Both the position numbers and the translations under genes were made by a program. 64,000 nucleotides of DNA, taken from the NCBI RefSeq assembly GCF_030813715.1, contig NZ_JAUSUZ010000001.1, positions 6,758,001 to 6,822,000 of the forward strand, in the 5' to 3' direction. Below the pieces are notes generated by a model. It was given only the letters and a program-made list of their open reading frames with translations. It was not told the DNA's origin and ran no database searches. Positions 1-9,832 of the stretch are shown one piece after another; within the stretch, counting starts at the first letter, position 1; the number at the start of each line of letters is the position of its first letter. Source of the stretch: Catenuloplanes indicus (GTDB lineage Bacteria; Actinomycetota; Actinomycetes; Mycobacteriales; Micromonosporaceae).

Positions 1-226
1 CCAGGCCGGGGAACAGCTCCTCCAGCGCGCGCCGGCCGGAGATGAGCAGGCCGTGCGCGTGTGCGGACTGCGGCGTGCCGCGGCGGACCGACGGCTCGTC
101 CGGGAGACGGTCCCGGTCGACGACGGTCACCTCCGCGAAGCGGTCGGCGAGCGCCCGGGCGGCGCACAGACCGGCGATGCCGGCACCGATGACGATCGCG
201 CTCGCCGGTCTCGACACGTCGCGCAT
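1..226 (-). CDS. FAD-dependent oxidoreductase, N-terminal part (cut by window edge)
   Basis: Reading the minus strand from the ATG at 226 gives about 75 residues before the window ends. Residues 10-20 form the Rossmann dinucleotide motif (AIVIGAGIAGL), followed by an acidic residue at the end of the second strand (VTVVDRD), which is the usual FAD-binding start of flavin monooxygenases and geranylgeranyl-reductase-like proteins. The stretch HAHGLL after it is typical of FAD-dependent oxidoreductases of the PHBH-like class. The substrate cannot be told from this part. Its promoter would lie in the short gap shared with the divergent hydrolase gene at 334. Confidence 0.75.
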   Translation of the reverse strand, partial: MRDVSRPASAIVIGAGIAGLCAARALADRFAEVTVVDRDRLPDEPSVRRGTPQSAHAHGLLISGRRALEELFPGL

Positions 227-333
227 CCTCTCCGTTGCTTCCGGTGACCCCGTACCCATTATTGAGCGTCTATTAAGATCATGAGGTGCCGGCGGTGAGA
301 CGGCTTCGAGACTTCGCTGGCAGCGTGCTCGCC

Positions 334-1209
334 ATGCCACGTATTCCGCTCCCGTTCGCCCTGCTCACGGCCGCCGTCGTGGCCGTCGTCACGGGGTCGG
401 TGCTCACCCTTCCGGTACGTCCCGGCGACGGGACTCCCGCGGCCGAGGCGGAGCCGCGCGTGACGGCCGACCCGCGGACCGAGGCGCGGCGGGCGTGGGA
501 CGCGCGGGCGGCGGAGCTGACCGTGGCGCTGGCCGCGGAGAGCGCGGGAGTCGCGGTGATCGACAACCGCACCGGCTTCACGTACGGCCACCTCGGCGGC
601 GCCGCGTTCGAGTCGGCCAGCGTGGCGAAGGTCGGCATCCTGGCCGCGGTGCTGCTGCTCGCCCAGGATCAGGGCCGCGAACTGACCGCGGCGGAGAACC
701 GGCTGGCCACCCGGATGATCGGCGTCAGCGACAACGACGCGGCCACCGCGCTGTACGCCGAGATCGGCGCCGCGGCCGGGTTGGGTGCGGCGGTCGCGCG
801 ACTCGGGCTGACCGGCACCGTGCCGGACGAGAGCTGGGGCCTGACCCGCACCACGCCGGCCGACCAGGCCCGGCTGATCAGCGCGCTGCTGGTGCCGGAC
901 AGCGCGGAGGGCGCGTTCAGCGACTACTCCCGGCAGGTCGCGGAGACGCTGATGACCTCGATCGACGCGGACCAGGACTGGGGCGTGAGCGCGGCGGCCA
1001 CGCCCGGCGAGCGGGCCGCGCTGAAGAACGGCTGGCTGAGCCGGGACACCGAGGACGGCACCTGGATCGTGAACAGCGCCGGTCGGATCACCGGCGGCAC
1101 CGCGGACCTGACACTGGTGGTGCTGTCCCACGGCAACGCCGGCTACCGGGTGGGCGTTGACCGGGTGGAGAAGGTCGCCATGCTCACCCGCGCCACGCTG
1201 GCCGTCTAG
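334..1209 (+). CDS. Secreted class A beta-lactamase-like serine hydrolase
   Basis: The product is 291 residues from the ATG at 334. A GTG at 286 in frame would add 16 residues, but the ATG start puts a clean signal peptide or anchor (residues 5-27) at the N-terminus. The penicillin-recognising fold is shown by the SxxK nucleophile motif SVAK (S96-K99), the SDN motif at 132-134, and KNG near the C-terminus in place of KTG. These are the three active-site motifs of class A beta-lactamases and related D-Ala-D-Ala hydrolases. The family includes true beta-lactamases and cell-wall hydrolases without resistance activity. The altered third motif makes the second more likely, but that is inference. 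Confidence 0.8.
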   Translation: MPRIPLPFALLTAAVVAVVTGSVLTLPVRPGDGTPAAEAEPRVTADPRTEARRAWDARAAELTVALAAESAGVAVIDNRTGFTYGHLGGAAFESASVAKVGILAAVLLLAQDQGRELTAAENRLATRMIGVSDNDAATALYAEIGAAAGLGAAVARLGLTGTVPDESWGLTRTTPADQARLISALLVPDSAEGAFSDYSRQVAETLMTSIDADQDWGVSAAATPGERAALKNGWLSRDTEDGTWIVNSAGRITGGTADLTLVVLSHGNAGYRVGVDRVEKVAMLTRATLAV

Positions 1210-1258
1210 TCGGTACGCTGGACGCACTGGTGTGCGGAGAGCGAACAGGAGGCGGCTC

Positions 1259-2461
<1,203 letters not shown>

Positions 2462-2473
2462 GAACGCGGCGGA

Positions 2474-3274
2474 TCAGACGGCTCGCAGGGCCGGGGAGGG
2501 GCCGGCCATGCGGAGGTCCTCCTCGATCCGGGCGGCGGCGGCCAGCAGCGGCGGGAGGAGTTCGTCGTGCAGCGCGGCGACGGACGTGCGGCTGGCGTGG
2601 ACGGAGATGTTCACCGCGGCGACCACCTTGCCGTTGCGGTCGCGGATCGGCGCGGCCATCGAGCGCAGCCCCTCCTCCAGCTCCTGGTCGACGATCGCGT
2701 AGCCCTGGGCGCGCACCCGGCCGAGCTCGGCGCGCAGCGCGGCCTCGGCCGTGACGGTGCGCGGGGTCAGCTTCTCCAGCCGGACGCGCCGCAGATAGTC
2801 GTCGAGCGTGGCGTCGGGCGCGGCGGCCAGCAGGACGCGGCCCATCGACGTCACGTAGGCGGGGAAGCGGGTGCCGACGTTGATCGAGACTGTCATGATC
2901 CGGCTGGTGGGCACGCGGGCCACGTAGACCACGTCGTCGCCGTCCAGGACCGAGACCGAGGACGACTCGCGGACCTCGGCGACCAGGCGTTCCAGGTGCG
3001 GTTCGGCGACCTCGGGGAGCGAGATGCTGGACAGGTACGCATAGCCGAGCTCGAGCACGCGCGGGCTGAGCCGGAACATCCGGCCGTCGGTGTGCACGTA
3101 GCCGAGGTCGGTCAGCGTGAGCAGGAAGCGGCGGGCGGCGGCACGGGTCAGGTCGCAGATGCGGGCGACCTCACTGAGCGTCAGCTCCGGGCGGGTGGCG
3201 TCGAACGCCCGGATGACCGCCAGCCCGCGTTCCAGCGACTGGACGAAGTGTCCCTCCCGAGCGCTTTCCGTCAC
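2474..3274 (-). CDS. pcaR: IclR-family transcriptional regulator of the pca operon
   Basis: The protein has 266 residues from a GTG at 3274. The N-terminal winged helix-turn-helix (about residues 8-70, FVQSLERGLAVIRAF...LSEVARICDLTRAAARRFL) is typical of IclR regulators, followed by the GAF-like effector domain (about 80-255) with the family segment EEGLRSMAAPIRD. It is closest in style to the PcaR/PcaU/PobR group, which respond to beta-ketoadipate-pathway intermediates. It is the last gene of the minus-strand pca operon, 11 bases after pcaL, so it is probably autoregulated with it. The perfect 15-bp palindromes upstream of pcaI are the obvious candidate targets. Confidence 0.88.
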   Translation of the reverse strand: MTESAREGHFVQSLERGLAVIRAFDATRPELTLSEVARICDLTRAAARRFLLTLTDLGYVHTDGRMFRLSPRVLELGYAYLSSISLPEVAEPHLERLVAEVRESSSVSVLDGDDVVYVARVPTSRIMTVSINVGTRFPAYVTSMGRVLLAAAPDATLDDYLRRVRLEKLTPRTVTAEAALRAELGRVRAQGYAIVDQELEEGLRSMAAPIRDRNGKVVAAVNISVHASRTSVAALHDELLPPLLAAAARIEEDLRMAGPSPALRAV

Positions 3275-3285
3275 GGCGTGCAACC

Positions 3286-4419
3286 TTACTCTTCCTCGGC
3301 CAGCACCCGGCGGGCGACGGCCAGCGCGGCGTTGCTGGCCGGCACGCCCGCGTAGACCGCGGTGTGCAGCAGCACCTCGCCGATCTCCGCGGCGGTCAGG
3401 CCGTTCCGGCGGGCCGCGCGCACGTGCATGGCCAGCTCGTCGTGGCAGTGCAGCGCGGTCAGCACGGCAAGCGTGATCATGCTGCGGCTGCGGCGGTCGA
3501 GCGCGTCCCGGGACCAGATCTCGCCCCACGCGTACCGGGTGATGAAGTCCTGGAACGGTGCGGTCAGCGGCGTGGTGCCGGCCACCGTGCGGTCCACGTG
3601 CTCGTCGCCGAGCACCTGCCGGCGCACGATCATGCCGGTGTCCCCGGCCGTCCGGTCCTCCAGGTGGTCGAGGAGCAGCGCGGTGACCGCGTCGGCGCGT
3701 TCCACGGTGGCCAGGTGCGCGGCCTCGGGCAACACCACCAGGCGCGCGCCGGGAATCCCGTCCGCGATGAGCCGCCCGTGCGCCGGCGGCGTGGCCGGGT
3801 CGTCCTGGCCCGCGATCACCAGCGTGCGGGCGGTGATGGAGGCCAGGTCGGCGCGCTGGTCCATGTGCTGGACGACCGCGCACGCGCCGGCGTACCCGTC
3901 CGGCGGGGTTTTGCTGATCATGTTTTTGAGCCGGTCCACCAGCTGCGGGTGGCGCTCGGCGAACCCGGCGGTGAGCCAGCGGCCGGCCACCGCGTCCGCG
4001 ACCGCCCGGGTGCCGTGCGCGCGGACGGTCCGGGCCCGGTCGGCCCAGGCCTCGGGCGGGCCGAGCCGGGCGGACGTGCAGCAGAGCACCAGGCGGCCCA
4101 CGCGCTCGGGCGCGTGCGCGGCCAGCCACATCGCGGTCATCCCGCCGAGCGAGAGTCCCACGACGTGCGCGGACGCGATCCCGAGCCGGTCCAGCAGCGC
4201 CAGCGCGTCCCGTCCGAGATCATCAAGGGCATAGTCCCCCGGCGGTACGGGTGAGCGCCCGTGCCCCCGGGTGTCACAGCGGATCACCCGGAACCGGCGG
4301 CTCAACGCGGGCATCTGCGGGTCCCACATGCTCAGGTCGGTGCCCAGCGAGTTCAGCAGCAGCAGCGGCGGCGCGTCGACCGGCCCGTCCAGCACGTGAT
4401 GCAGCTCCACCGCGGTCAT
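3286..4419 (-). CDS. pcaL: 3-oxoadipate enol-lactonase / 4-carboxymuconolactone decarboxylase fusion
   Basis: This 377-residue protein fuses two consecutive pathway steps. Residues 1-255 are an alpha/beta hydrolase with the nucleophile elbow GLSLGG (S90), corresponding to PcaD, which opens 3-oxoadipate enol-lactone. Residues about 265-370 are a carboxymuconolactone decarboxylase domain (CHDELAMHVRAARRNG...), corresponding to PcaC, which makes that lactone. The reaction order is therefore C domain first, then D. The same PcaL fusion is known from Rhodococcus and Streptomyces. The start codon overlaps the pcaB stop as ATGA, indicating translational coupling. Confidence 0.93.
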   Translation of the reverse strand: MTAVELHHVLDGPVDAPPLLLLNSLGTDLSMWDPQMPALSRRFRVIRCDTRGHGRSPVPPGDYALDDLGRDALALLDRLGIASAHVVGLSLGGMTAMWLAAHAPERVGRLVLCCTSARLGPPEAWADRARTVRAHGTRAVADAVAGRWLTAGFAERHPQLVDRLKNMISKTPPDGYAGACAVVQHMDQRADLASITARTLVIAGQDDPATPPAHGRLIADGIPGARLVVLPEAAHLATVERADAVTALLLDHLEDRTAGDTGMIVRRQVLGDEHVDRTVAGTTPLTAPFQDFITRYAWGEIWSRDALDRRSRSMITLAVLTALHCHDELAMHVRAARRNGLTAAEIGEVLLHTAVYAGVPASNAALAVARRVLAEEE

Positions 4420-5849
4420 GCGTCTCCCTTGGGGTGGGCGGCCAGGGCACGGTCGACCAGCGGGCCCGCGCTGCCCAGGTACGCCGCCGGGTCGAGGAGC
4501 GCGGTCACCGTGTCCGGGTCCAGGTGCGCGGTGACGCGCGGGTCGCCGGCGAGCGGGCGGCCGGCGCGCACCACGTCCGCGACCAGGTCGTGGGCGGCGT
4601 CCCTGCCGATCGTCGGTGCCAGCGCGCCCGCGACCCGCTCGGCCAGCAGCGCGCCGCCGGTCAGGTTCAGGTTCGCGCGCATGCGTACCGGGTCGATCTC
4701 CAGGTGGGTGAGACAGTCGCGCAGCCAGTGCGCGGCCGAACCGGTGGCCCGCAGCAGATCGGTGAGCGGCAGCCACTCCGCGTGCCAGGCCCCGGCGGCG
4801 CGCTGGTGCTCGTGCGGCATGGCCGCGAAGAGCGTGGCGGCCAGGCCGGGTGCGCGGGCGGCGGACGCGGCGGCGGAGATCGCGGCGATCGGGTTGGCCT
4901 TGTGCGGCATGGTCGACGATCCGCCGCGGCCGCCGCCCTCGCGCACCTCGCCGATCTCGGTCTGCGCCAGCAGGACCACGTCCCGCGCGATCTTCGCTAC
5001 CGTGCCGGCCGCACCGGCCAGCACCCCGGCCAGCTCCGCGATCCGGCCCCGGTCGGTGTGCCAGGGCAGCACCGGCTCGTTCAGCCCGAGTTCGTCCGCG
5101 AAAGCGGAGATCAGCTCCGGCCCGATCCGGCCGTCGCCGGCGGCAGGCGGCCCACCGCGCCGCGCCGCGCCGGCGCCGGGCGCCGCCAGGTCGTCGATCG
5201 CGGCCAGCGTGCCGGTGGCGCCGCCGAGCTGAGCCGCGAGCGTGCCGTGGCGGACCCGGGCCAGGCGGGCGCCGGCGGCGTCGAGTGCGGTCGCCCAGCC
5301 GGCCGCGATCAGGCCGAACGTGGTCGGCAGCGCCTGCTGGAGCAGGGTGCGGCCGGCGATCGGCGTGTCCCGGTGGGCGGCGGCGAGCGTGGCGGCGCGG
5401 TCGGCTGTGGAGGCCAGGTCGGCGCGCAGCGGGCCGGTGGCGCGGTGGGCGACCAGCATCGCGGCCGAGTCGATGATGTCCTGGCTGGTGGCGCCCGCGT
5501 GGGCGAACCGGGCCAGGTCCGGTGGCAGCCCGGCGCGCAGTGCGCGTACCAGCGGCACCACGGGATTTCCGGCGGAGACCGCGTCGCGGGCCAGCGCGGC
5601 CGGATCGAACCCGGACGCGCGGCAGGCGTTCGTGATCGCCACGGCGGCGGCCGGCGGGATCAGGCCGAGGCGGGCCTGGGCGCGGGCCAGCGCGGCCTCG
5701 GCGTCGAGCATGGCCCGCAGCCAGGCGATGTCGCCGACCGCGTCGTGCACCGGCCCAGCGGACAGCACCCCGTCGAAGAGCCCGCGCCCGGCGGAAGCCG
5801 GGCTGTCGCCGGAAGGTGGGTCAGAGTGCGAAGAAGACGGTCTCATCAT
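4416..5849 (-). CDS. pcaB: 3-carboxy-cis,cis-muconate cycloisomerase
   Basis: The 477-residue product belongs to the fumarase/aspartase superfamily, shown by the signature GGSSTMPHKANPI at residues 309-321 and the upstream TSQDIIDSA segment (121-129). In the protocatechuate branch it lactonises 3-carboxy-cis,cis-muconate to gamma-carboxymuconolactone. Its start (ATG ATG at 5849/5846) lies inside the last 29 bases of pcaG in another frame, and its stop overlaps the pcaL start by four bases, so it is a tightly coupled operon member. The first 25 residues are poorly conserved in character and the true start could be slightly downstream. Confidence 0.92.
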   Translation of the reverse strand: MMRPSSSHSDPPSGDSPASAGRGLFDGVLSAGPVHDAVGDIAWLRAMLDAEAALARAQARLGLIPPAAAVAITNACRASGFDPAALARDAVSAGNPVVPLVRALRAGLPPDLARFAHAGATSQDIIDSAAMLVAHRATGPLRADLASTADRAATLAAAHRDTPIAGRTLLQQALPTTFGLIAAGWATALDAAGARLARVRHGTLAAQLGGATGTLAAIDDLAAPGAGAARRGGPPAAGDGRIGPELISAFADELGLNEPVLPWHTDRGRIAELAGVLAGAAGTVAKIARDVVLLAQTEIGEVREGGGRGGSSTMPHKANPIAAISAAASAARAPGLAATLFAAMPHEHQRAAGAWHAEWLPLTDLLRATGSAAHWLRDCLTHLEIDPVRMRANLNLTGGALLAERVAGALAPTIGRDAAHDLVADVVRAGRPLAGDPRVTAHLDPDTVTALLDPAAYLGSAGPLVDRALAAHPKGDA

Positions 5850-6387
5850 CCCCCTGCAACCGGATGTCGAAGCGGTAGCCGTCGCCGTCCGGCGTCGCGA
5901 GCAGCGTGGACCGGCGGGCCTCCGGCACGGTCGCCAGCACCGGGTCGGCCGCGTTCGCCGCCGGCTCGTCGGCGAAGTAGATCCGGGTCACCACGCGGTG
6001 CAGCAGCCCGCGGGCCAGGACCGAGACGTCGATGTGCGGCGCCTGCGGCCGGCCCTCGCGGTCCGGCACGACGCCGGGCTTCAGCGTGATTATCGCCCAG
6101 TCACCGGCGTCGTCGGTGGGACACCGGCCGAATCCGCGGAAGCCGGAGTCCGCCGGGCCGCGCGGGTCGTCCGGGTGCGCGAAGCCGCCGGCCGGGTCCG
6201 CCTGCCACGTCTCGATCAGCGCGTCCGGCACCTCGGCACCGGCGCCGTCGTAGACCGTGCCGAAGATCCGGATCGCGCCCGGCGTGCCCTCCTCGACCAC
6301 GGAGTGGCCGTCCGGCCAGGGCAGGCCGATCGACAGGTACGGCCCGACCGTCTGCGACGGCGTGAGCCCGTCGAACTCAGTCGTCAT
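5821..6387 (-). CDS. pcaG: Protocatechuate 3,4-dioxygenase alpha subunit
   Basis: This 188-residue intradiol dioxygenase subunit shows the family core (PSQTVGPYLSIGL near the N-terminus, then IETWQADPAGGF, GFGRCPTD and the C-terminal RFDIRLQGDDETVFF). The alpha subunit pairs with PcaH; the iron site is supplied by the beta subunit, and here the positions matching the beta iron ligands are not all kept, as expected for alpha. The ATG at 6387 was chosen because it overlaps the end of pcaH by 11 bases and starts directly at the conserved N-terminus. A longer frame to 6417 adds ten arginine-rich residues of no obvious use. Confidence 0.92.
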   Translation of the reverse strand: MTTEFDGLTPSQTVGPYLSIGLPWPDGHSVVEEGTPGAIRIFGTVYDGAGAEVPDALIETWQADPAGGFAHPDDPRGPADSGFRGFGRCPTDDAGDWAIITLKPGVVPDREGRPQAPHIDVSVLARGLLHRVVTRIYFADEPAANAADPVLATVPEARRSTLLATPDGDGYRFDIRLQGDDETVFFAL

Positions 6388-7087
6388 GCGGGTCCTCCGT
6401 CGGTGTTCCGTCCGCACCGGCCAGCACGATGTCGAACCGGAAGCCGAGCGCCCACGACTCCACGGTGGCGTCCAGGTCGAACCGGGCGATCAGCCGGTTC
6501 CGCGCGCGCTCGTCCCGCACCGAGTTGAAGATCGGGTCGTACGCGAACAGCGGATCGTCGGGGAAGTACATCTGCGTCACCAGGCGCTGCGTGAACGCGC
6601 GCCCGAGCAGCGAGAAGTGGATGTGCGCCGGCCGCCACGCGTTCGGGTGGTTGCCCCACGGGTAGGCGCCCGGCTTGACGGTGACGAACCGGTAGTGCCC
6701 GGTCTCGTCGGTGAGGCACCGGCCCACGCCGGTGAAGTGCGGATCGAGCGGTGCGTGGTGCTGGTCCCACCGGTGCTGGTAGCGCCCGGCCGCGTTCGAC
6801 TGCCACACCTCGACCAGCGTGTGCGGGATCGGCCGGCCACCGGCGTCGCGCACCTGCCCGTGCACGATGATCCGCTGGCCCTGTGCCTCACCGCCGGGCG
6901 CGAGCGTGAGATCGGCGTCCGAGGGACGCACCCGGCCCTCGCCGAGCAGCGGGCCGGTGACCTCGGTGAGCGAGTGCGGCAGCAGCACGAACTGCTCGCG
7001 CGGCGCCCGCAGCACCGTCGACCGGTAACCCGGGGAGAGCAGCGGCGGGTGCGTCGTACCGTCGTCGCGCCGGTAGGTCGGCAGCAT
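6377..7087 (-). CDS. pcaH: Protocatechuate 3,4-dioxygenase beta subunit (Fe(III) site)
   Basis: The 236-residue protein is the catalytic beta subunit of the intradiol ring-cleaving dioxygenase that turns protocatechuate into 3-carboxy-cis,cis-muconate. The four non-heme Fe(III) ligands can be placed by motif and spacing: Y103 (GRYQHRW), Y142 (GAYPWG), H155 and H157 (PAHIHFSLLG). The spacing 39-13-2 is the same as Y408, Y447, H460 and H462 in the Pseudomonas enzyme. It lies 8 bases downstream of pcaJ and overlaps pcaG by 11 bases, so the two subunits are probably made in balance. Confidence 0.95.
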   Translation of the reverse strand: MLPTYRRDDGTTHPPLLSPGYRSTVLRAPREQFVLLPHSLTEVTGPLLGEGRVRPSDADLTLAPGGEAQGQRIIVHGQVRDAGGRPIPHTLVEVWQSNAAGRYQHRWDQHHAPLDPHFTGVGRCLTDETGHYRFVTVKPGAYPWGNHPNAWRPAHIHFSLLGRAFTQRLVTQMYFPDDPLFAYDPIFNSVRDERARNRLIARFDLDATVESWALGFRFDIVLAGADGTPTEDPHDD

Positions 7088-7095
7088 GGACCCTC

Positions 7096-7848
7096 CTAGC
7101 TCGTCGGGTTCTCGAGCGCGCGCAGCACGCTCAGCTCGGTGTCCGTCGGCGCCGCGGTGGTCCGCAGTTCGGCGGCGACGCGCAGCTCCCAGCCGGTGGC
7201 GGCGCGCACCTCGTCGAGCGTGACGCCGGGGTGCAGGTGGGTGAGCGTGAGCTCGCAGGTCTCCGGGTCCGGCGCGAGCATGCCGAGGTCCGTGACGACC
7301 AGTTGCGGGCCCCGGCCGCGCAGCCCGTGCCGTTCCCGGTCGCCCGGCCCGGCACCGAAGCCGACCGAGGTCACGAAGTCGACGGTCGTCACGAACGTAC
7401 GCCGGCTGTGTGCCACGATCACGATGACCTCGCGGCACGACGCCGCGATCTCCGGTGCGCCGCCGGCGCCGGGCAGCCGTACCGTCGGGTCGGTGTAGTC
7501 CTTGCCGATCACGGTGGTGTTGATGTTGGCGAACCGGTCGAGCTGCGCGGCGCCGAGGAAGCCGACGTCGATCCGGCCGGGCTGAAGCCAGTAGTTGAAG
7601 ATCTCCGGCACCGAGACCACCGCGTCCGCGGTCTCGGCCAGTACGCCGTCGCCGATGGAGAGCGGCAGCCGGTCCGGCTTCGCGCCGATCGTGCCGGACT
7701 CGTAGACCAGCACCAGGTCCGGCGCGTGCGTCCGGCGGGCCAGGTTGGCGGCGGTGCTGGGCTTGCCGATGCCGACGAAGCAGCTGGTCCCGGGCGCCAG
7801 CGCCCGCGCGGCCGCGACCGTCATCATCTCGCCGGGGGAGTAGGTCAC
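7096..7848 (-). CDS. pcaJ: 3-oxoadipate CoA-transferase subunit B
   Basis: This 250-residue protein is the beta subunit of a family I CoA-transferase, which moves CoA from succinyl-CoA to 3-oxoadipate. The catalytic glutamate lies in YESGTIG (E50), matching the ExG motif of the family, and the middle contains GFLGAAQLDRFANINTT, which is typical of beta subunits. A GTG at 7848 is chosen as start because it overlaps the pcaI stop as GTGA, the usual coupling in this operon. The frame stays open further upstream inside pcaI but in the wrong reading frame for that gene. Confidence 0.92.
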   Translation of the reverse strand: MTYSPGEMMTVAAARALAPGTSCFVGIGKPSTAANLARRTHAPDLVLVYESGTIGAKPDRLPLSIGDGVLAETADAVVSVPEIFNYWLQPGRIDVGFLGAAQLDRFANINTTVIGKDYTDPTVRLPGAGGAPEIAASCREVIVIVAHSRRTFVTTVDFVTSVGFGAGPGDRERHGLRGRGPQLVVTDLGMLAPDPETCELTLTHLHPGVTLDEVRAATGWELRVAAELRTTAAPTDTELSVLRALENPTS

Positions 7849-8648
7849 CGGAGCACCTCCGCACGCAGCCACGCGGTGAACGCGTCCCGGTCCCGGGAGA
7901 TCGCGTCCCACGACCGGTAGTACGCGTTGTCCCGCTCGTAGTAGCCCATCGCGTACGACGGATGGGCGCCGCGTGGCACCTCGGCCACGCAGGTGATCGC
8001 CCAGCCCGGCAGCACCAGCGCACCCGGCCGCGGCTCCAGCTCGTCGACGATCTCCTCGACGGTGACCAGCGAACTTCTCGAAGCCAGCACCACTTCCTTG
8101 TGTACGCCGCTGATGCCCCAGATCTGCACGTTGCCCCGCCGGTCCGCGCGCTGCGCGTGCACGATCGCCACGTCCGGGTTCAGCGCCGGCACCGCGGTCA
8201 GCACCTCGCCGGTGAACGGGCAGGTGATCGGCGCGACGGTAGCGGTCCGGCCGGGCAGGTCGGTGCCGGTGTAGCCGCGCAGCACCGCGAAGGGCAGCCC
8301 GGCCGCGCCGGCCGCGTACCGGTTCGCCATACCGGCGTGGCTGTGCTCCTCGATCTCCAGCGGGACCGGCCAGCCGTGCTGTGCCGCGTCCCGGAAGCGG
8401 TGCAGCGAGCCGACGCCCGGGTTGCCGGCCCAGGAGAAGACCAGCTTGCGCGCGCAGCCGGCGCCGATCAGCTGGTCGTAGACGATGTCCGGCGTCATCC
8501 GGACCAGCGTCAGGTCGCGGCGGCCCTGCCGGATGATCTCGTGCCCGGCCGCGACCGGGATCAGGTGGGTGAACCCCTCCAGCGCGACCGTGTCCCCGTC
8601 GTGGACGAGCCGGGCGACCGCCTCGGCCAGCGTGGTGATCTGCCCCAT
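7845..8648 (-). CDS. pcaI: 3-oxoadipate CoA-transferase subunit A
   Basis: This 267-residue alpha subunit has the family I CoA-transferase start TLAEAVARLVHDGDTVALEGF and the GCARKLVFSWAGNPG segment. It is the first gene of the pca operon, which is not in pathway order: ring cleavage genes come after it. The ATG at 8648 is preceded by GGGAGC at a proper distance. An in-frame ATG at 8684 would add 12 residues but falls inside the operator palindrome, so the shorter form is preferred. Catechol-branch CatI is nearly indistinguishable by sequence; the pcaHG neighbours decide the name. Confidence 0.9.
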   Translation of the reverse strand: MGQITTLAEAVARLVHDGDTVALEGFTHLIPVAAGHEIIRQGRRDLTLVRMTPDIVYDQLIGAGCARKLVFSWAGNPGVGSLHRFRDAAQHGWPVPLEIEEHSHAGMANRYAAGAAGLPFAVLRGYTGTDLPGRTATVAPITCPFTGEVLTAVPALNPDVAIVHAQRADRRGNVQIWGISGVHKEVVLASRSSLVTVEEIVDELEPRPGALVLPGWAITCVAEVPRGAHPSYAMGYYERDNAYYRSWDAISRDRDAFTAWLRAEVLR

Positions 8649-8669
8649 GGCGCTCCCGGAATTCACGTT

Positions 8670-8730
8670 GTGCGTTTTACGCACAGAAGTTCGTCTGACG
8701 AACGTAACCCCGGGTCAGGGGCAGCGTCAA
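8670..8730 (-). promoter_or_regulatory. pca operon promoter with two perfect 15-bp palindromes
   Basis: On the minus strand TTGACG (8725-8730) and TACGTT (8701-8706) form a -35/-10 pair with an 18-base spacer. One palindrome, GTTCGTCTGACGAAC (8689-8703), overlaps the -10 box and start point. A second, GTGCGTTTTACGCAC (8670-8684), follows with its centre 19 bases away. Both are 6-3-6 inverted repeats, the size of IclR-family half-sites, so the operon's own IclR regulator is the likely binder. Placement over the -10 suggests repression in the absence of the inducer; this is inference. Confidence 0.7.
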
Positions 8731-8765
8731 CGACGGCCGGGCCGTAACAATATCGACGAACGGGA

Positions 8766-8815
8766 TTGACGTGGTCCACGTCACGCCTCTACGTTCTTCA
8801 TGAGAACGTCTGTTC
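8766..8815 (+). promoter_or_regulatory. Promoter and operator candidates for the ABC importer operon
   Basis: TTGACG (8766-8771), an 18-base spacer and TACGTT (8790-8795) form a promoter facing the importer genes. The hexamers and spacer length are the same as in the divergent pca promoter. A perfect palindrome TGACGTGGTCCACGTCA (8767-8783) covers the -35 and spacer, and GAACGTCTGTTC (8804-8815) lies just after the start point. Neither resembles the two pca palindromes exactly, so a second regulator may act here. Confidence 0.55.
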
Positions 8816-8866
8816 GGATAGCGCACAGGTATAAATCGGGCAAAACACCCCACCCGGGAGATCCAT

Positions 8867-9832
8867 ATGCGCCGCTACCTCGCCGTCGCGCTCAGCGCCG
8901 CGGTGCTCGCCGCCGTCACCGCGTGTGGCGGCTCCCCGGCCGAGGAGCCGGACACCGGCACGTCCGGCCCGCGCCCGGTCACGGTCGGCGTGATCCCGAT
9001 CGTCGACGTGGCCCCGATCTACCTCGGCAAGGAGAAGGGCTTCTTCTCCTCCCGCGGCATCGATCTGGAGCTGGTCACCGCGCAGGGCGGCGCCGCGATC
9101 GTGCCCGGCGTGCTCAGTGGCGACTTCCAGTTCGGCTTCAGCAACATCACCTCACTGATGATCGCGCAGACGAAGAACGTACCGGTGCGGATCGTGGCGA
9201 ACGGTGCCGCGTCCACCGGCGAGCCCGGCAAGGACTTCGGCGGCGTCGCGGTGGCCAAGGGCAGTTCGATCACCAGCGCGGCCGGGCTGTCCGGGCGGAA
9301 GGTCGCGGTCAACACGCTGAAGAACATCGGCGACACCACGGTTCGCGAGTCGGTGCGCAAGGCCGGCGGCGACCCGGGCACCATCGAGTTCGTCGAGATC
9401 GGCTTCCCGGACATGCCGGCCGCGCTGGAGAGCGGCCAGGTCGACGCGGCCTGGGTGGTCGAGCCGCAGCTGTCCGCGGTCAAGGCCGCGGGCGGCACCG
9501 TGATCGCGTCCAACTTCACCGACACCGCGCCGAACCTGACGATCGCGGCCTACTTCGCCGGTACGAAGCTGATCGCCGAGGACCCGGCGCTGGTCAAGAA
9601 CTTCACCGAGGCGATCAACGAGTCGCTGGCGTACGCGGACGCGCACCCGGACGAGATCCGTACCGTGCTCAGCAGCTACACGAAGATCAGCGAGGAGGTG
9701 CGGGCCGCGCTGATCCTGCCGAAATGGCCCACCGAGGTGAACCGGGCGTCGCTGGAGACGCTGGCCGCGCTCGGCAGCACCGACGGCATCTTCGGCGGCA
9801 CCCAGCCGGACCTGGGCAAGCTGCTGCCGTGA
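8867..9832 (+). CDS. ABC transporter substrate-binding lipoprotein (NMT1/SsuA-like)
   Basis: The 321-residue protein begins with a lipoprotein signal (lipobox VTACGG, Cys about residue 20), so it is anchored outside the membrane. The mature part has the NitT/TauT-family layout: VTVGVIPIVDVAPIYLGKEKGFF, GDFQFGFSNI, and a C-terminal lobe with ALESGQVDAAWVVEPQ. Relatives bind sulfonates, nitrate, thiamin precursors or aromatic acids. It opens an operon of four genes, each joined to the next by a four-base overlap. Divergence from the pca operon over a shared regulatory region suggests an aromatic ligand, but the ligand is not shown by the sequence. Confidence 0.85.
   Translation: MRRYLAVALSAAVLAAVTACGGSPAEEPDTGTSGPRPVTVGVIPIVDVAPIYLGKEKGFFSSRGIDLELVTAQGGAAIVPGVLSGDFQFGFSNITSLMIAQTKNVPVRIVANGAASTGEPGKDFGGVAVAKGSSITSAAGLSGRKVAVNTLKNIGDTTVRESVRKAGGDPGTIEFVEIGFPDMPAALESGQVDAAWVVEPQLSAVKAAGGTVIASNFTDTAPNLTIAAYFAGTKLIAEDPALVKNFTEAINESLAYADAHPDEIRTVLSSYTKISEEVRAALILPKWPTEVNRASLETLAALGSTDGIFGGTQPDLGKLLP

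Noticed and set aside
334-1209. Antibiotic-resistance beta-lactamase
   Set aside because: SxxK and SDN are present but the KTG position is KNG and the context is a catabolic cluster; resistance cannot be claimed from this.
2474-4129. Single long protein joining the IclR regulator with upstream sequence
   Set aside because: The part above 3274 is Arg/Pro-rich shadow of pcaL in another frame; the true regulator starts at GTG 3274.
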